Shown here piece by piece: positions 45,674 through 54,083 of a DNA stretch of 64,000 nt (positions are counted from its first letter, which is position 1; each line of letters begins with the position of its first letter). The translations under genes were made by a program, and so were the position numbers. This DNA comes from UBA6163 sp031411655 (GTDB taxonomy: Bacteria; Planctomycetota; Planctomycetia; Pirellulales; Pirellulaceae), in the NCBI GenBank assembly GCA_031411655.1, contig JANOBM010000124.1:62001-126000 (forward strand), given 5' to 3'. The notes beneath the pieces were generated by a model. It was given only the letters and a program-made list of their open reading frames with translations, was not told where the DNA came from and ran no database searches.

Positions 45674-47788
45674 TCACTTTGATTCCGAGATACGAATAAA
45701 ATTCGGCGCGTCAGCCTCTTTTCCCACTTGAACCGAAAGCACATGGTCGCCAACGCGAAAAAGCTCGAATGGTAGTCCAACAAAGGTGTTGATCGATGAT
45801 TGATGTCGACGCTGAAACCCTTCAAGTAGTTGCTTGATGTTCTTTGCCACATCGTACTCGACCATTTTTTTGCCGTCGATGGAAACTTGTACCTTGGTAT
45901 TCGCTTTGTCGATACGAATAAACGTAAGGCTGATGGGCGCGCCGGTAACCGGATCGGGGAGAGGCTCATCGGAGATGTCTGCCAAGTTGCTGTTAAACTC
46001 GATCTGATTGTTGTCGATTTTGGCTGTCGCTAAATATGATTTGTCAAAGGTAAATGTCCAACTAAACACGCCTTGTGACTCGTCCCAGCTACCGCCGCAG
46101 CTCGCACTGGCTCGCGTCTTTTGTGTCAGACTTTGGAGGTTTGTCAGAAGTAGCGAACTGCTGAATGATTGGGATCGCTCGTCCACAAATTCGAACAGCA
46201 CTAAACGCGTCCCAGGGTCTAATTGGATTGTTTCAGCATCGGCACTATCCGAATCGTTGATCGGTTGCTGCCAAAGCAAACGAGCCGATTCTGCTGCCAT
46301 CTGTGCAGTCGCATGGTCTGGAAACGCATAGGCATATCGGTAATCATTCATACCGGCATTCACGACCATAAACGTCAGATTACCCTCGAGTGGTTGAGCA
46401 TAGATTGGGTTCCATGGCTTTCCTATGGAGTTCTCTTCCGTTTCTACAAAGACGTTATCGGAAAGAGGGGGCCCCACAAAGTTGTGATAACTGACAATCG
46501 ACCAGTTCTCCACGGCAAGATTTACTTGAAGAAGCAGGACGTTGCCGTCGACTTCAATGTTAGAAACCGCAAACCGGGAAACACGAGTTGGGCCAGGACG
46601 AGTAGCGAGCCCAATGCCTATGACGAAAGGAATAAGCAATAAATAGATGACGAGAAAACGCCGAAAATATTTCATCCATCGAGTGTTGTTAGTCGATTTG
46701 AACCGCTGAATCCACGGGGCGGATGCCCCTGCTTTTGGTAGTTCGACGGATAACGTTTCAATTGAGGATGAACGGGTGACCGCGGTGATCGCATTGGTAA
46801 GGTCCGATGCGCAAGCGTAACGTCGTGCCGGGTTCGCTTCCAAAGCACGCAAAACGATCTCGTCGATCCTGATATCGACGGAGATGAGTCGGTGCTGCAA
46901 AGGCATTCCTTGGACAGGTACTTCGCCCGTTAACATTTCATAAAGTACTACGCCCAGCGAATAGATGTCGGCACGCTGGTCCACCGAACTCGGATCGGTT
47001 CGCTGCTCCGGTGCCATGTAACTCGGCGTTCCCAAGACAACATCTTGGGTGAGTTCACTTTTGTTGGCTTGAGAAAGTGTCGTTGTAGCGGTCTGCGCTG
47101 GGGCTTCCACAACATGCATCATGCGAGCGATACCAAAGTCAGCCAACTTGATTCGACCATCACGATCCAGCAATATGTTTTCGGGCTTGATGTCGCGGTG
47201 AACGATCCCTCGGCCATGAGCAAATTGGAGTGCTTCGCAAATCGGTGGTACCATTGCGAGCGCTTGTTGAGGCGTAAAACGCCCCACACGCATCGCCTGA
47301 CGAAGGTTGACACCATCTACATACTCCATCAATAAATAGTGGTATTCGTTGCTCGATCCTGGCTCGATCGAGCACGAGTTGTCGGTTGCCGTTGAAGTGG
47401 TGCCATAATCATGGATGGTGACGATGTTCGGATGATTAAGGTTAGCAAGCGCCCGTGCTTCGCGAAAAAATCGTTCGGCAAATGTCTTTGGGTTGCCCAT
47501 CTGTGGGTCTAGGATTTTTAACGCGACGATCCTGCCGAGCGATTTCTGCCGAACGCGATAGACAAATCCCATGCCACCCCTGCCGATCAGTTCCAGAATC
47601 TCAAGTTGTGGAAAAAGGGATTCGAGTGCTTTCGGTGAAGGAGGAGCTGACGCGTCGTGGTGGGCTTCGGTCGCTGTTCCTTCCCCTACGTTCGCAAGCA
47701 AGCACCTTGGGCAGAAGCCGTTGAGGCGATCTGAATCGAGGATACATCCGCAGGTTAGGCAATGGCTTGATTTTGGGTGTAATTCCAC
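45674..47788 (-). CDS. membrane Ser/Thr protein kinase with zinc-ribbon N terminus
   Basis: 704 aa from a GTG at 47788, placed 9 bp after AAGGGG; the frame opens at a TTG six codons earlier. CLTCGC and CPRC form an N-terminal zinc ribbon. Hanks-type kinase domain (about 60-340): IGRGGMGFVYRV, VALKIL lysine, HRDIKPENILLD, DFGIA, GTPSYMAPEQ. A membrane helix near 380-405 (FLVIYLLLIPFVIGIGLA) is followed by an extracytoplasmic sensor region of about 300 residues with no recognisable fold. The gene lies upstream of the ECF sigma factor, so the two form one signalling unit across the membrane. Confidence 0.93.
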   Translation of the reverse strand: MELHPKSSHCLTCGCILDSDRLNGFCPRCLLANVGEGTATEAHHDASAPPSPKALESLFPQLEILELIGRGGMGFVYRVRQKSLGRIVALKILDPQMGNPKTFAERFFREARALANLNHPNIVTIHDYGTTSTATDNSCSIEPGSSNEYHYLLMEYVDGVNLRQAMRVGRFTPQQALAMVPPICEALQFAHGRGIVHRDIKPENILLDRDGRIKLADFGIARMMHVVEAPAQTATTTLSQANKSELTQDVVLGTPSYMAPEQRTDPSSVDQRADIYSLGVVLYEMLTGEVPVQGMPLQHRLISVDIRIDEIVLRALEANPARRYACASDLTNAITAVTRSSSIETLSVELPKAGASAPWIQRFKSTNNTRWMKYFRRFLVIYLLLIPFVIGIGLATRPGPTRVSRFAVSNIEVDGNVLLLQVNLAVENWSIVSYHNFVGPPLSDNVFVETEENSIGKPWNPIYAQPLEGNLTFMVVNAGMNDYRYAYAFPDHATAQMAAESARLLWQQPINDSDSADAETIQLDPGTRLVLFEFVDERSQSFSSSLLLTNLQSLTQKTRASASCGGSWDESQGVFSWTFTFDKSYLATAKIDNNQIEFNSNLADISDEPLPDPVTGAPISLTFIRIDKANTKVQVSIDGKKMVEYDVAKNIKQLLEGFQRRHQSSINTFVGLPFELFRVGDHVLSVQVGKEADAPNFIRISESK

Positions 47789-48078
47789 GGATTCTGACCC
47801 CTTCAAGTTCGAGTTCGACGACTTGAGATGCTTTTCAATGGACTAAAGTCGTTCGTACGACTGTCTCAATCTACTCTGAGGAATCGAAGGACTGCGGTTA
47901 CAGTCGATAACGGAATTTTTTTGGTAATGCTTCGCTGGACCGCGACAACTAATGAGTTCGTTGTCGTTTTACACCAGCCTGAAGAGGAAGCGGGTGGTGT
48001 TGAGGTAAGTGACTCACTCGCTTGCGTTTGCGGCTGGTTTCAGCAACCGTTGCGTGTCCAGTTAGGAATAGCCTAGAT

Positions 48079-48522
48079 TTACCTACCCGACTTGCGTTTG
48101 GGTGGATTGCACAATGGGACGCTTGTGCTTGGGTCGGCAAGCACATCGGCAAGGGTGGAGTTGGCAAACGCTTGCTCCACGCTTGCCATGGCATCATCCA
48201 TCCGCCGGTGCAAAGGACAAAGCTTTTCGCCATGCGAGGCCAGTTTCAGCGGACAGGAAACAATACGTTGTAATGGATCGACCGCGTTCACGACGTCAAG
48301 GATCGTGATCTCATCGGGTGGCTTGACAAGCGATACGCCTCCCCCAATTCCGCGTCGCAGATGCAATAATTCGGCACGCCGAAGGCCTTGAAGCACTTTG
48401 CTCAGATAAGCGCTGGGGACTTTGGTTGCGACTGCAATCTGCTCGGTTGTTTGCGCATCGGGAGCATGGTGAGACAAATGAATCATCGCCCGCAATGCGT
48501 ACTCAACGGTTTGTGTGATCAT
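48079..48522 (-). CDS. Rrf2-family transcriptional regulator
   Basis: 147 aa from the ATG at 48522 (MITQTVEYALRAMIHLSHH), the family's classic N terminus; the frame extends to 48639 without protein character. Helix-turn-helix: TTEQIAVATKVPSAYLSKVLQ, then GIGGGVSLVKPPDEITILDV. Cysteines appear as SCPLKLASHGEKLCPLHRRMD, C-x11-C, plus a later SVPLC. The usual C-x5-C-x5-C Fe-S ligand set of NsrR/IscR is not exact, but a cluster or thiol sensor is still possible. Divergent from a haem protein gene, which it probably controls. The family senses NO, redox state or Fe-S status. Confidence 0.9.
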   Translation of the reverse strand: MITQTVEYALRAMIHLSHHAPDAQTTEQIAVATKVPSAYLSKVLQGLRRAELLHLRRGIGGGVSLVKPPDEITILDVVNAVDPLQRIVSCPLKLASHGEKLCPLHRRMDDAMASVEQAFANSTLADVLADPSTSVPLCNPPKRKSGR

Positions 48523-48632
48523 CAGCACCGCTCCGTAATATCGATTCCGTCGCAACGACCCTCTCCACCAACGCAATGACCTTACACCACCTCCGTCTGC
48601 GATGTCACCCCAGCAAAAATCATAACCGGATA

Positions 48633-48661
48633 TTGACATCCTGTTTAGGGCGGTTTAGCCT
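48633..48661 (+). promoter_or_regulatory. possible sigma-70 promoter for the DUF3365 gene
   Basis: TTGACA (48633-48638), 17 bp, then TAGCCT (48656-48661); the -10 match is weak. GTTTAGG and GTTTAGC form a short direct repeat inside and beside it, a possible regulator site. Confidence 0.35.
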
Positions 48662-48713
48662 GACCAAACTGGATAACTTTGTCTTGTTAAGGCTCGAACC
48701 GTTGGGATAAAAA

Positions 48714-49283
48714 ATGAAAACGATTGTCCAAAACATGCGAATGACGTTGGTTAGTCGAACTCGAAATCTCGTCGTACTAACACTTTTAGTGATCGGTGGG
48801 GCGGCGGAAGTTTCAGGTGAGCAAGCGGATGCTGCAAAGAAACCTGCTTCAAGCGATGCAATCGATCGGACTCGCGAAACGATCAAGATGCTCGACGACA
48901 TTTATAAGACGACCGTGGTGTTGGTCACCGACAAGTACGTCAATGATGAAGAAGATTTTCCTGCTGGTAGCGCGGCGATAGCTTTATTTAGTGCGATCAG
49001 CGAAAAGGGATGGCATAAAGTGAGACTGATCGACACAACAGGCAAACCGTACGAAGCAAAAAATGTTGCGAAAGACGCGTTTGAGATTAGTGCGGTCAAG
49101 AAGTTGATGGCCGGTGAAAGTTTTGTAGAGCAAGTGATTGAGCAAGACGGAAAGCAAAGAATGCGTGCCGCAACACCCGTCCCTGTCGTGATGCAAAAGT
49201 GCGTCATGTGCCATCCGCATTATGCTGATGTTAAACCGGGGACGCCGATCGGCGCTATCCTCTACGATGTGCCGGTGAAATGA
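48714..49283 (+). CDS. DUF3365 (Tll0287-like) c-type haem protein
   Basis: 189 aa. Signal-like segment at about 19-36 (LVVLTLLVIGGAAEVSG). The DUF3365 fold includes DKYVNDEEDFPAGSAAIALF and RLIDTTGKPYEAKNVAKDAF. The haem attachment site CVMCH is at 163-167 near the C terminus, as in the cyanobacterial Tll0287 type, where haem is exposed and thought to be a redox or gas sensor. Divergent from the Rrf2 regulator with a 190-bp shared promoter region. Confidence 0.9.
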   Translation: MKTIVQNMRMTLVSRTRNLVVLTLLVIGGAAEVSGEQADAAKKPASSDAIDRTRETIKMLDDIYKTTVVLVTDKYVNDEEDFPAGSAAIALFSAISEKGWHKVRLIDTTGKPYEAKNVAKDAFEISAVKKLMAGESFVEQVIEQDGKQRMRAATPVPVVMQKCVMCHPHYADVKPGTPIGAILYDVPVK

Positions 49284-49338
49284 TTTCTTCGACGACACCT
49301 TATGCGTTGTCAGGTGATTCATGCATGGGCGGTGATTT

Positions 49339-49408
49339 AGAACCTATCTGAAAGCCGAAGAGACCCGCGGCTAGCGCCGCAGCGGCTAATGGTTACCGGA
49401 TAGGTTCT
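49339..49408. repeat. 70-bp inverted-repeat element with GC-rich core
   Basis: Outer arms AGAACCTATC (49339-49348) and GATAGGTTCT (49399-49408) match perfectly; the core contains a second hairpin GCGGC-TAGC-GCCGC and the motif AGCGGCTAATGG. This resembles the short intergenic repeat families of Pirellulaceae genomes, and could act as a terminator for the haem protein gene. Confidence 0.6.
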
Positions 49409-49459
49409 TACTGGGCCTGGTGCTTCAATCAATGGAAATAATAGGGTTGGCGGGGATTC

Positions 49460-49521
49460 GTATGACGGACTCCCAGTCCGTGGTCTACGATGTTTGCCGA
49501 CGGATTGGAAGTCCGTCGTAC
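49460..49521. repeat. 62-bp imperfect inverted repeat (GACGGACT element)
   Basis: Left arm starts GTATGACGGACT; right arm ends AAGTCCGTCGTAC. The 22-bp arms differ at three positions and flank an 18-nt loop. This looks like a REP-type palindrome. It sits between the convergent haem protein and KdsB genes, 30 bp before the KdsB stop. Confidence 0.6.
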
Positions 49522-49551
49522 CCTCAACTTAGGTGTTCACGAAGCGTTCGT

Positions 49552-50298
49552 TTAGCAGTGTCTTGCCAAAAAGGCATCGAAGTCGTCCTGTGTGTCGATG
49601 CCTGCCGGAGCAGCATCGATTCGGGTAACGACGATTTGCTTGCCCGACTCGAGGGCACGCAATTGTTCTAGCTTTTCGACCTGTTCGAGATGTCCTACAG
49701 GCTGGGCTTGAAACCAACGTAGAAAATCGCGTCGATAGGCATACAAGCCGACATGGTGCCAGAACAACGGCGGCTCGGCGGCGAGCATCGACTCATTGAC
49801 TCCATCGCGAACGCAGGGAATTGCAGCCCGACTGAAGTAGAGTGCTCTTCCGTCGTTTCCGATGACCGCCTTTACGCAGTTCTTATTTTCAAGCGTTGAC
49901 AATTCGCGAATAGGCCGGGCGACGGTTGCGATGTCAGCCCAGGGATTATCGATTAACGACCTGGCCACTTGATCGATCGCATTCGGGTCAATTTCAGGCT
50001 CATCGCCTTGGACATTTACGAATATTTCAACATCGGGATGGTGCTCAGCAACTTCCGCCAATCGGTCGGTTCCACTTTGGCATGAAACGCTAGTCATGAT
50101 GACCGCGGCGCCAAATGCGATCGCCTCTTTTTCAAGCCGCGAATCATCCACAGCGATGGTAACGGCAGAGGGAAGTCTCGCCTTTAGAGCTGCTTCATAG
50201 GTGTACTGCAAAACGGATTTGCCGCCGGCACGAAGTAGCAATTTCTCGGGCAAGCGAGTGGATGCTAAGCGTGCCGGTATCACCACATGAATGGACAT
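49552..50298 (-). CDS. kdsB: 3-deoxy-manno-octulosonate cytidylyltransferase
   Basis: 248 aa, standard KdsB length. Nucleotidyltransferase start HVVIPARLASTRLPEKLLL, DDSRLEKEA, and the conserved blocks SGTDRLAEVA and NVQGDEPEIDP. FWHHVGLYAYRRDFLRWF and LEQVEKLEQLRALESG are family signatures. It makes CMP-Kdo for lipid A/LPS inner core or other Kdo-containing polysaccharide, consistent with the Gram-negative envelope now accepted for Planctomycetes. It is the last gene of the four-gene minus-strand group, 35 bp after the ExeA-like gene. Confidence 0.95.
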   Translation of the reverse strand: MSIHVVIPARLASTRLPEKLLLRAGGKSVLQYTYEAALKARLPSAVTIAVDDSRLEKEAIAFGAAVIMTSVSCQSGTDRLAEVAEHHPDVEIFVNVQGDEPEIDPNAIDQVARSLIDNPWADIATVARPIRELSTLENKNCVKAVIGNDGRALYFSRAAIPCVRDGVNESMLAAEPPLFWHHVGLYAYRRDFLRWFQAQPVGHLEQVEKLEQLRALESGKQIVVTRIDAAPAGIDTQDDFDAFLARHC

Positions 50299-50333
50299 TA
50301 AAGGCTACTGCAAGTGTGGGCAGAATGAATGAC

Positions 50334-51161
50334 TCACGCAGCCGAAGCGACAAGTTCCTGGTGCACATTCTCGATGTGCTGGGGCTCGATTCGATGCACA
50401 TCGTCGGCATAGCCAACCATCAAAGCCAGGTCGGCAAGTCGGTTGATGCGGCGTGGGATACCTGCGGATCGCAAATGCAGCAATTCCAGCGAGTCCCGTG
50501 AGAAAATATGAGCGGCATCGGCTCCGACAACGGCAAGGCGATGTTTGATGTATTGGGCTGTCTGAGCAGCGTTGAACCGATTTAAGATGCACTTTGCGGA
50601 CAAGCGGTCATCTAACGCTCGATAACGCTCCACTTGCGTAAGCAGAGTGGTATGGCCTGCAAGGACTAGTGTTAAAGAGGATTCGGAACGATGTCGATCA
50701 TGCTGAAGGTTTAGCAATAATCGCAGTGTTTCAAGTTGTTCGCTCGATGTCAAAACCTGCGCTTCATCGACGATGACGACCGCTTGTTTGGATTCCTCAA
50801 TGTTTTTTTGCAGGAATGTATTCAGCCGGCGAAGTGTCATTCGCGCTGGTTCGTCTCCCGTCGTACTCTCACCGGTCAGCTCGTCGGCGACATGCCCGAG
50901 CAACTGTTCACCGCTTAAGTTGGGGAAGACGATTTTGGCTATCGGAGCGGCCTTGTCATCTAGTTGCTCAAGCAGGGTTTCTAGAAGCAGGGTTTTGCCC
51001 ATGCCGCTGTCACCGCACATTGCAACGGCGGCACGGCGATTCTCGATGGCAAATCGGAGTTGAAGTAACGCTGCTTGGTGAGCATCCGATTCGAAAAAGA
51101 ATCGACGGTCGCCCCAATTCTCGAAGGGACGCTCAGCAATATTCCAGTGCATTTCATACAT
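50334..51161 (-). CDS. ExeA/GspA-like AAA ATPase
   Basis: 275 aa. The N terminus MHWNIAERPFENWGDRRFFF is the characteristic ExeA/TniB-like start. Walker A GDSGMGKT, Walker B VVIVDEAQ, sensor-type LAGHTTLL and arginine-rich C domain (RRINRLADLALMVGYAD). ExeA acts in secretin assembly, and a related ATPase is a standard member of XrtA/PEP-CTERM exopolysaccharide loci. Here it sits 38 bp downstream of a MinD/CpsD-like protein, which suggests the exopolysaccharide-type setting. No peptidoglycan-binding domain is present. Confidence 0.9.
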   Translation of the reverse strand: MYEMHWNIAERPFENWGDRRFFFESDAHQAALLQLRFAIENRRAAVAMCGDSGMGKTLLLETLLEQLDDKAAPIAKIVFPNLSGEQLLGHVADELTGESTTGDEPARMTLRRLNTFLQKNIEESKQAVVIVDEAQVLTSSEQLETLRLLLNLQHDRHRSESSLTLVLAGHTTLLTQVERYRALDDRLSAKCILNRFNAAQTAQYIKHRLAVVGADAAHIFSRDSLELLHLRSAGIPRRINRLADLALMVGYADDVHRIEPQHIENVHQELVASAA

Positions 51162-51199
51162 AGTGACTATTCCAGCAGGATCGAGCGAGGGCGAGCGAC

Positions 51200-52546
51200 T
51201 CAGGTAAAGTTTTCGACGATTCCCAAACCGATCACGCCGGCAAGTTTCAGGCTCTGTTGAACGTTGGCGAGTGACTCGTTATCACGACGTCTTTGATCGA
51301 CAACAATGATGGCAGCATCAATACTTGACATCGTCTGGATTAATTCGCCACCTTCGCCCCAGACTCCGCCATCGATGATCACCAAATCAAAAACTTTTCG
51401 TAGCTCGGTTATCACTTGACCCAGTTCATCTTCCGAAGCCGGCGTCAGCATCGGGCTAGATGTCGACTGAAGCGACGGTAATACTGTCAACTGGTCTTCA
51501 ATGGAGTGCACCGCGACATCGTCGAGCGGCACCTCATCGCGCACGGCCTCCAGCCAACCTTGTTGCACGTCGACGCGAATGGTATCCGCGAGAGTTTCCT
51601 CGCTTTGACCTCCGTCGACTAACGCGACACGCAAGCCTGCGGCGGCGGCGGACATTGCAACACCAATCGCGACCGTCGTTCGCCCTGCTCGCGGGCGGTC
51701 GCTTGTGATCAAAATCGAACGCAAACCTTGAGAGACTGCAACATCCAAAGGTGAGCCGATCGATTTCATTAAACGTGCGTTGCCAAACAGTTTGACGACG
51801 GTTTCAGAAAACTCGAAGGCATCCACTTCCCAAAGCGGCTCAAACGGCTTTGACGAATGGGTTACTGCCTCGCGCAAGAGCGGCATCGGGTCAGAAAGCG
51901 GCGTCTTGGTACTTGGCTTGGCGGCGGACTCCGTCGCTAGCGTTTCCGCTTTAGCGCGTGCAAACTCTAGCGATGCTTCCGAATCGCGATATCGGGGGAA
52001 AAAAACTTCCGGCTCGTCGATTAACGGTGCTTTCCACCGTCCTTGGACCGCGGGTGACTCGGTGGGGAAATCGTAGGCAGTAAGCGTATGGCTCACGACC
52101 GCTGAACGTCGCGCTTGGTCCGCTATCGAAGCAGGACCGTGGCTGCCAGGCATCGCGTTCAGATGCTGGTGCACAGAACCGGATAACGAGTCATTCGATG
52201 GGAAATGCGATTCTGACTTCGTTTGCGCCGGCAAGGTCGGCGCATTCATGGGTTGCGTTGGATGCGTTTGAGTTCGAGGGACCGAATCAGTGGCCGTGTT
52301 TCTTGGAATGCGAGCCGCCTGAGTGTGGCCGACATCGACTCGAAAATAGGATTCTTCAGGAAGGGCACTCCAGGTACCGGCTTCTTGAACCTGAATCGGT
52401 TCCGACATCAGCACCGAGTTCTCGATGCCACTGAAATCATCGGAGGTAGCCCGCATCGGTAGATGCGGTGGGTTGATGTGGCTCGCTGATTTGTCAGACT
52501 GCGTGCGTGCGTGCGCTCGGATAAACGCTTGGTTGATAAGGCTCAT
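51200..52546 (-). CDS. MinD/CpsD-like P-loop protein with altered Walker A
   Basis: 448 aa. The first 230 residues are low-complexity (Ser/Pro/Thr/Gln). The rest is a MinD/CpsD fold: LRSILITSDRPRAGRTTVAI in the Walker A position (about 278-297), VALVDGG for Walker A-prime, FDLVIIDGG for Walker B, and AAIIVVDQRRRDNESL. The invariant Walker A Lys is Arg (GRTT instead of GKTT/S). No C-terminal Tyr cluster, which bacterial tyrosine kinases use, is present. It probably cannot hydrolyse ATP normally and may act as a partner or regulator of the ExeA-like ATPase. Confidence 0.85.
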   Translation of the reverse strand: MSLINQAFIRAHARTQSDKSASHINPPHLPMRATSDDFSGIENSVLMSEPIQVQEAGTWSALPEESYFRVDVGHTQAARIPRNTATDSVPRTQTHPTQPMNAPTLPAQTKSESHFPSNDSLSGSVHQHLNAMPGSHGPASIADQARRSAVVSHTLTAYDFPTESPAVQGRWKAPLIDEPEVFFPRYRDSEASLEFARAKAETLATESAAKPSTKTPLSDPMPLLREAVTHSSKPFEPLWEVDAFEFSETVVKLFGNARLMKSIGSPLDVAVSQGLRSILITSDRPRAGRTTVAIGVAMSAAAAGLRVALVDGGQSEETLADTIRVDVQQGWLEAVRDEVPLDDVAVHSIEDQLTVLPSLQSTSSPMLTPASEDELGQVITELRKVFDLVIIDGGVWGEGGELIQTMSSIDAAIIVVDQRRRDNESLANVQQSLKLAGVIGLGIVENFT

Positions 52547-52615
52547 CGATGGCTTCCAGTTTGCGGCGCTCGGACGGATGTTTTGGCAGAAAACAACATG
52601 TCGTTTTGCTGGTGA

Positions 52616-53806
52616 CTAGCGACTATATGGATTTGCATTGCTGTCGGACGTTAACGCAGCTTGTTGTGCTACGGGAGCGCCGCCCGGAGCCGCCGTTGCC
52701 GACACGGAACGAACGCCTTGTTGCACCGCCGAATCTTGCGGTAGGTACCGACTCCAATCGTCTATTGGGTTTGGAGTGGCAGAGTAGCGAGGCTGTTGCG
52801 AAGATAATCGCTCGGCGACCCAAGGCACCAACATGTTCGGGTCAAAAGTCGGCTCAAGCGGCGTTTTCGAATCGAAGTATCGGGAATCGATATTGGCTTC
52901 GTCGAGCGACGGATTACTCGATACTGAAGTCGAGTTTGCCGGCAAGGGCGGGGCGAGTGGAAGTGACTCATTCGATGCAACACCTGCAGGTAGCTCGCTT
53001 GGTTGTGGCGATTCGGAGTTGTTAGCTGCCGCAAAAACAGAGTGGGGGTCGACGTAGAACGCACCGTCATCGTCTGACGTTACGGGTGGTAAGCTTGGTC
53101 CCGGCTGCAATGCTGACTCCACCTTAGACTCTGTTTCTGGAGCTACGATCGTTGCCACGGAAGCAATCGGTGGCGGATTGCTGGTTTGTAAATCATCGGC
53201 GCTGTTCGCAGGCTGTGTTGTGGGCGCGGCAAGTGAAGCAACGGATGGCGTTTGGGCTACATCAGTCGATGGCCCCGGTATTGGTGGCGACGACGTAATT
53301 GAACTGCTCGTTTCGGCTTGAAAGAGTGTTTCGCCGGTTTTGTTGGTATCCGTCTGGCTAAGGCCGGTGTCGTTCCAGCCCTTGGGCTTCGGTGCGGGAA
53401 TACGCTGACCCGTCATCCAAGCAGCGGCGACGATGACGATTAACGTGACAAGCAGGATCAATCTCGAGCCCACCCGTTCCATCCAGCTACGGCCTGAAGG
53501 GTCTTTGGCCGTCACGGTCGCAGACTGCACCGCGTGCGCCAGGTTTGTCTGGTTCGCTGGGTTTGCCTGGTCACTTTGAAGACTTCGATCGACAGGGTTT
53601 GCCGCGTTTGTCAACGTTTCTCTGTCGACAAGTTTGTTGACGGCGGCGGGCGGGTCGACGCGGAAGTGGAGCTCGTCACTAGCCGAGTTAGGCTCAGAGT
53701 TCGAGTGGGGCGATGGACCCGAGGTACGCGCCCGTAAGTTAGGAAGCTGAAAAAGCACGGGTGCCGGTTCGTCGAGTCGTGTTTTTTGGCGAAGAACGGA
53801 CATCAT
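52616..53806 (-). CDS. single-pass membrane protein with long Pro/Ser-rich exterior
   Basis: 396 aa (start MMSV; the second Met at 53803 is as likely). One transmembrane helix at about 116-132 (LILLVTLIVIVAAAWMTG). The cytoplasmic N terminus is about 110 residues; the 260-residue outer part is Pro/Ser/Ala/Asn-rich with no recognisable domain. First gene of the operon with the MinD-like and ExeA-like proteins, so it is a candidate membrane anchor or envelope-spanning partner for them, as Wzz-like proteins are for CpsD. No Wzz motif is seen. Confidence 0.75.
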   Translation of the reverse strand: MMSVLRQKTRLDEPAPVLFQLPNLRARTSGPSPHSNSEPNSASDELHFRVDPPAAVNKLVDRETLTNAANPVDRSLQSDQANPANQTNLAHAVQSATVTAKDPSGRSWMERVGSRLILLVTLIVIVAAAWMTGQRIPAPKPKGWNDTGLSQTDTNKTGETLFQAETSSSITSSPPIPGPSTDVAQTPSVASLAAPTTQPANSADDLQTSNPPPIASVATIVAPETESKVESALQPGPSLPPVTSDDDGAFYVDPHSVFAAANNSESPQPSELPAGVASNESLPLAPPLPANSTSVSSNPSLDEANIDSRYFDSKTPLEPTFDPNMLVPWVAERLSSQQPRYSATPNPIDDWSRYLPQDSAVQQGVRSVSATAAPGGAPVAQQAALTSDSNANPYSR

Positions 53807-53845
53807 TCAGTCATCCATGACGTGGCATCAAAGCAGTTCCAACCA

Positions 53846-53881
53846 GCCTGCCACCGGTTCGAGAATCGGCAAACGGCAGGC
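53846..53881. promoter_or_regulatory. hairpin in the divergent metH / operon intergenic region
   Basis: Arms GCCTGCC (53846-53852) and GGCAGGC (53875-53881) flank a 22-nt loop, 40 bp from the 53806 start and about 200 bp from the metH start. It may be part of a leader for the minus-strand operon or a binding site. It does not match the cobalamin or SAH riboswitch cores I know. Confidence 0.35.
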
Positions 53882-54083
53882 ATCTTTAACTATCGGTAAC
53901 GTTTGTGACGATCTTGAGGTTTTTGCGGGATAGTTAAAATGCGTGGGCTTGGTGGACGTTGTGGTTGAAATTGCTTCATTCGCTGTTCAAGCAAGGGATA
54001 GAACCTTGTCCGATTTCTGCTGTCCAATGACAATGCCGACTTAACGCAATTTTTGCTTCGACCGCTTATTTAATTGAATTCTG

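Noticed and set aside
53807..54083. Cobalamin or SAH riboswitch upstream of metH
   Set aside because: I looked for the B12-box and SAH core and did not see them; only one simple hairpin is present.
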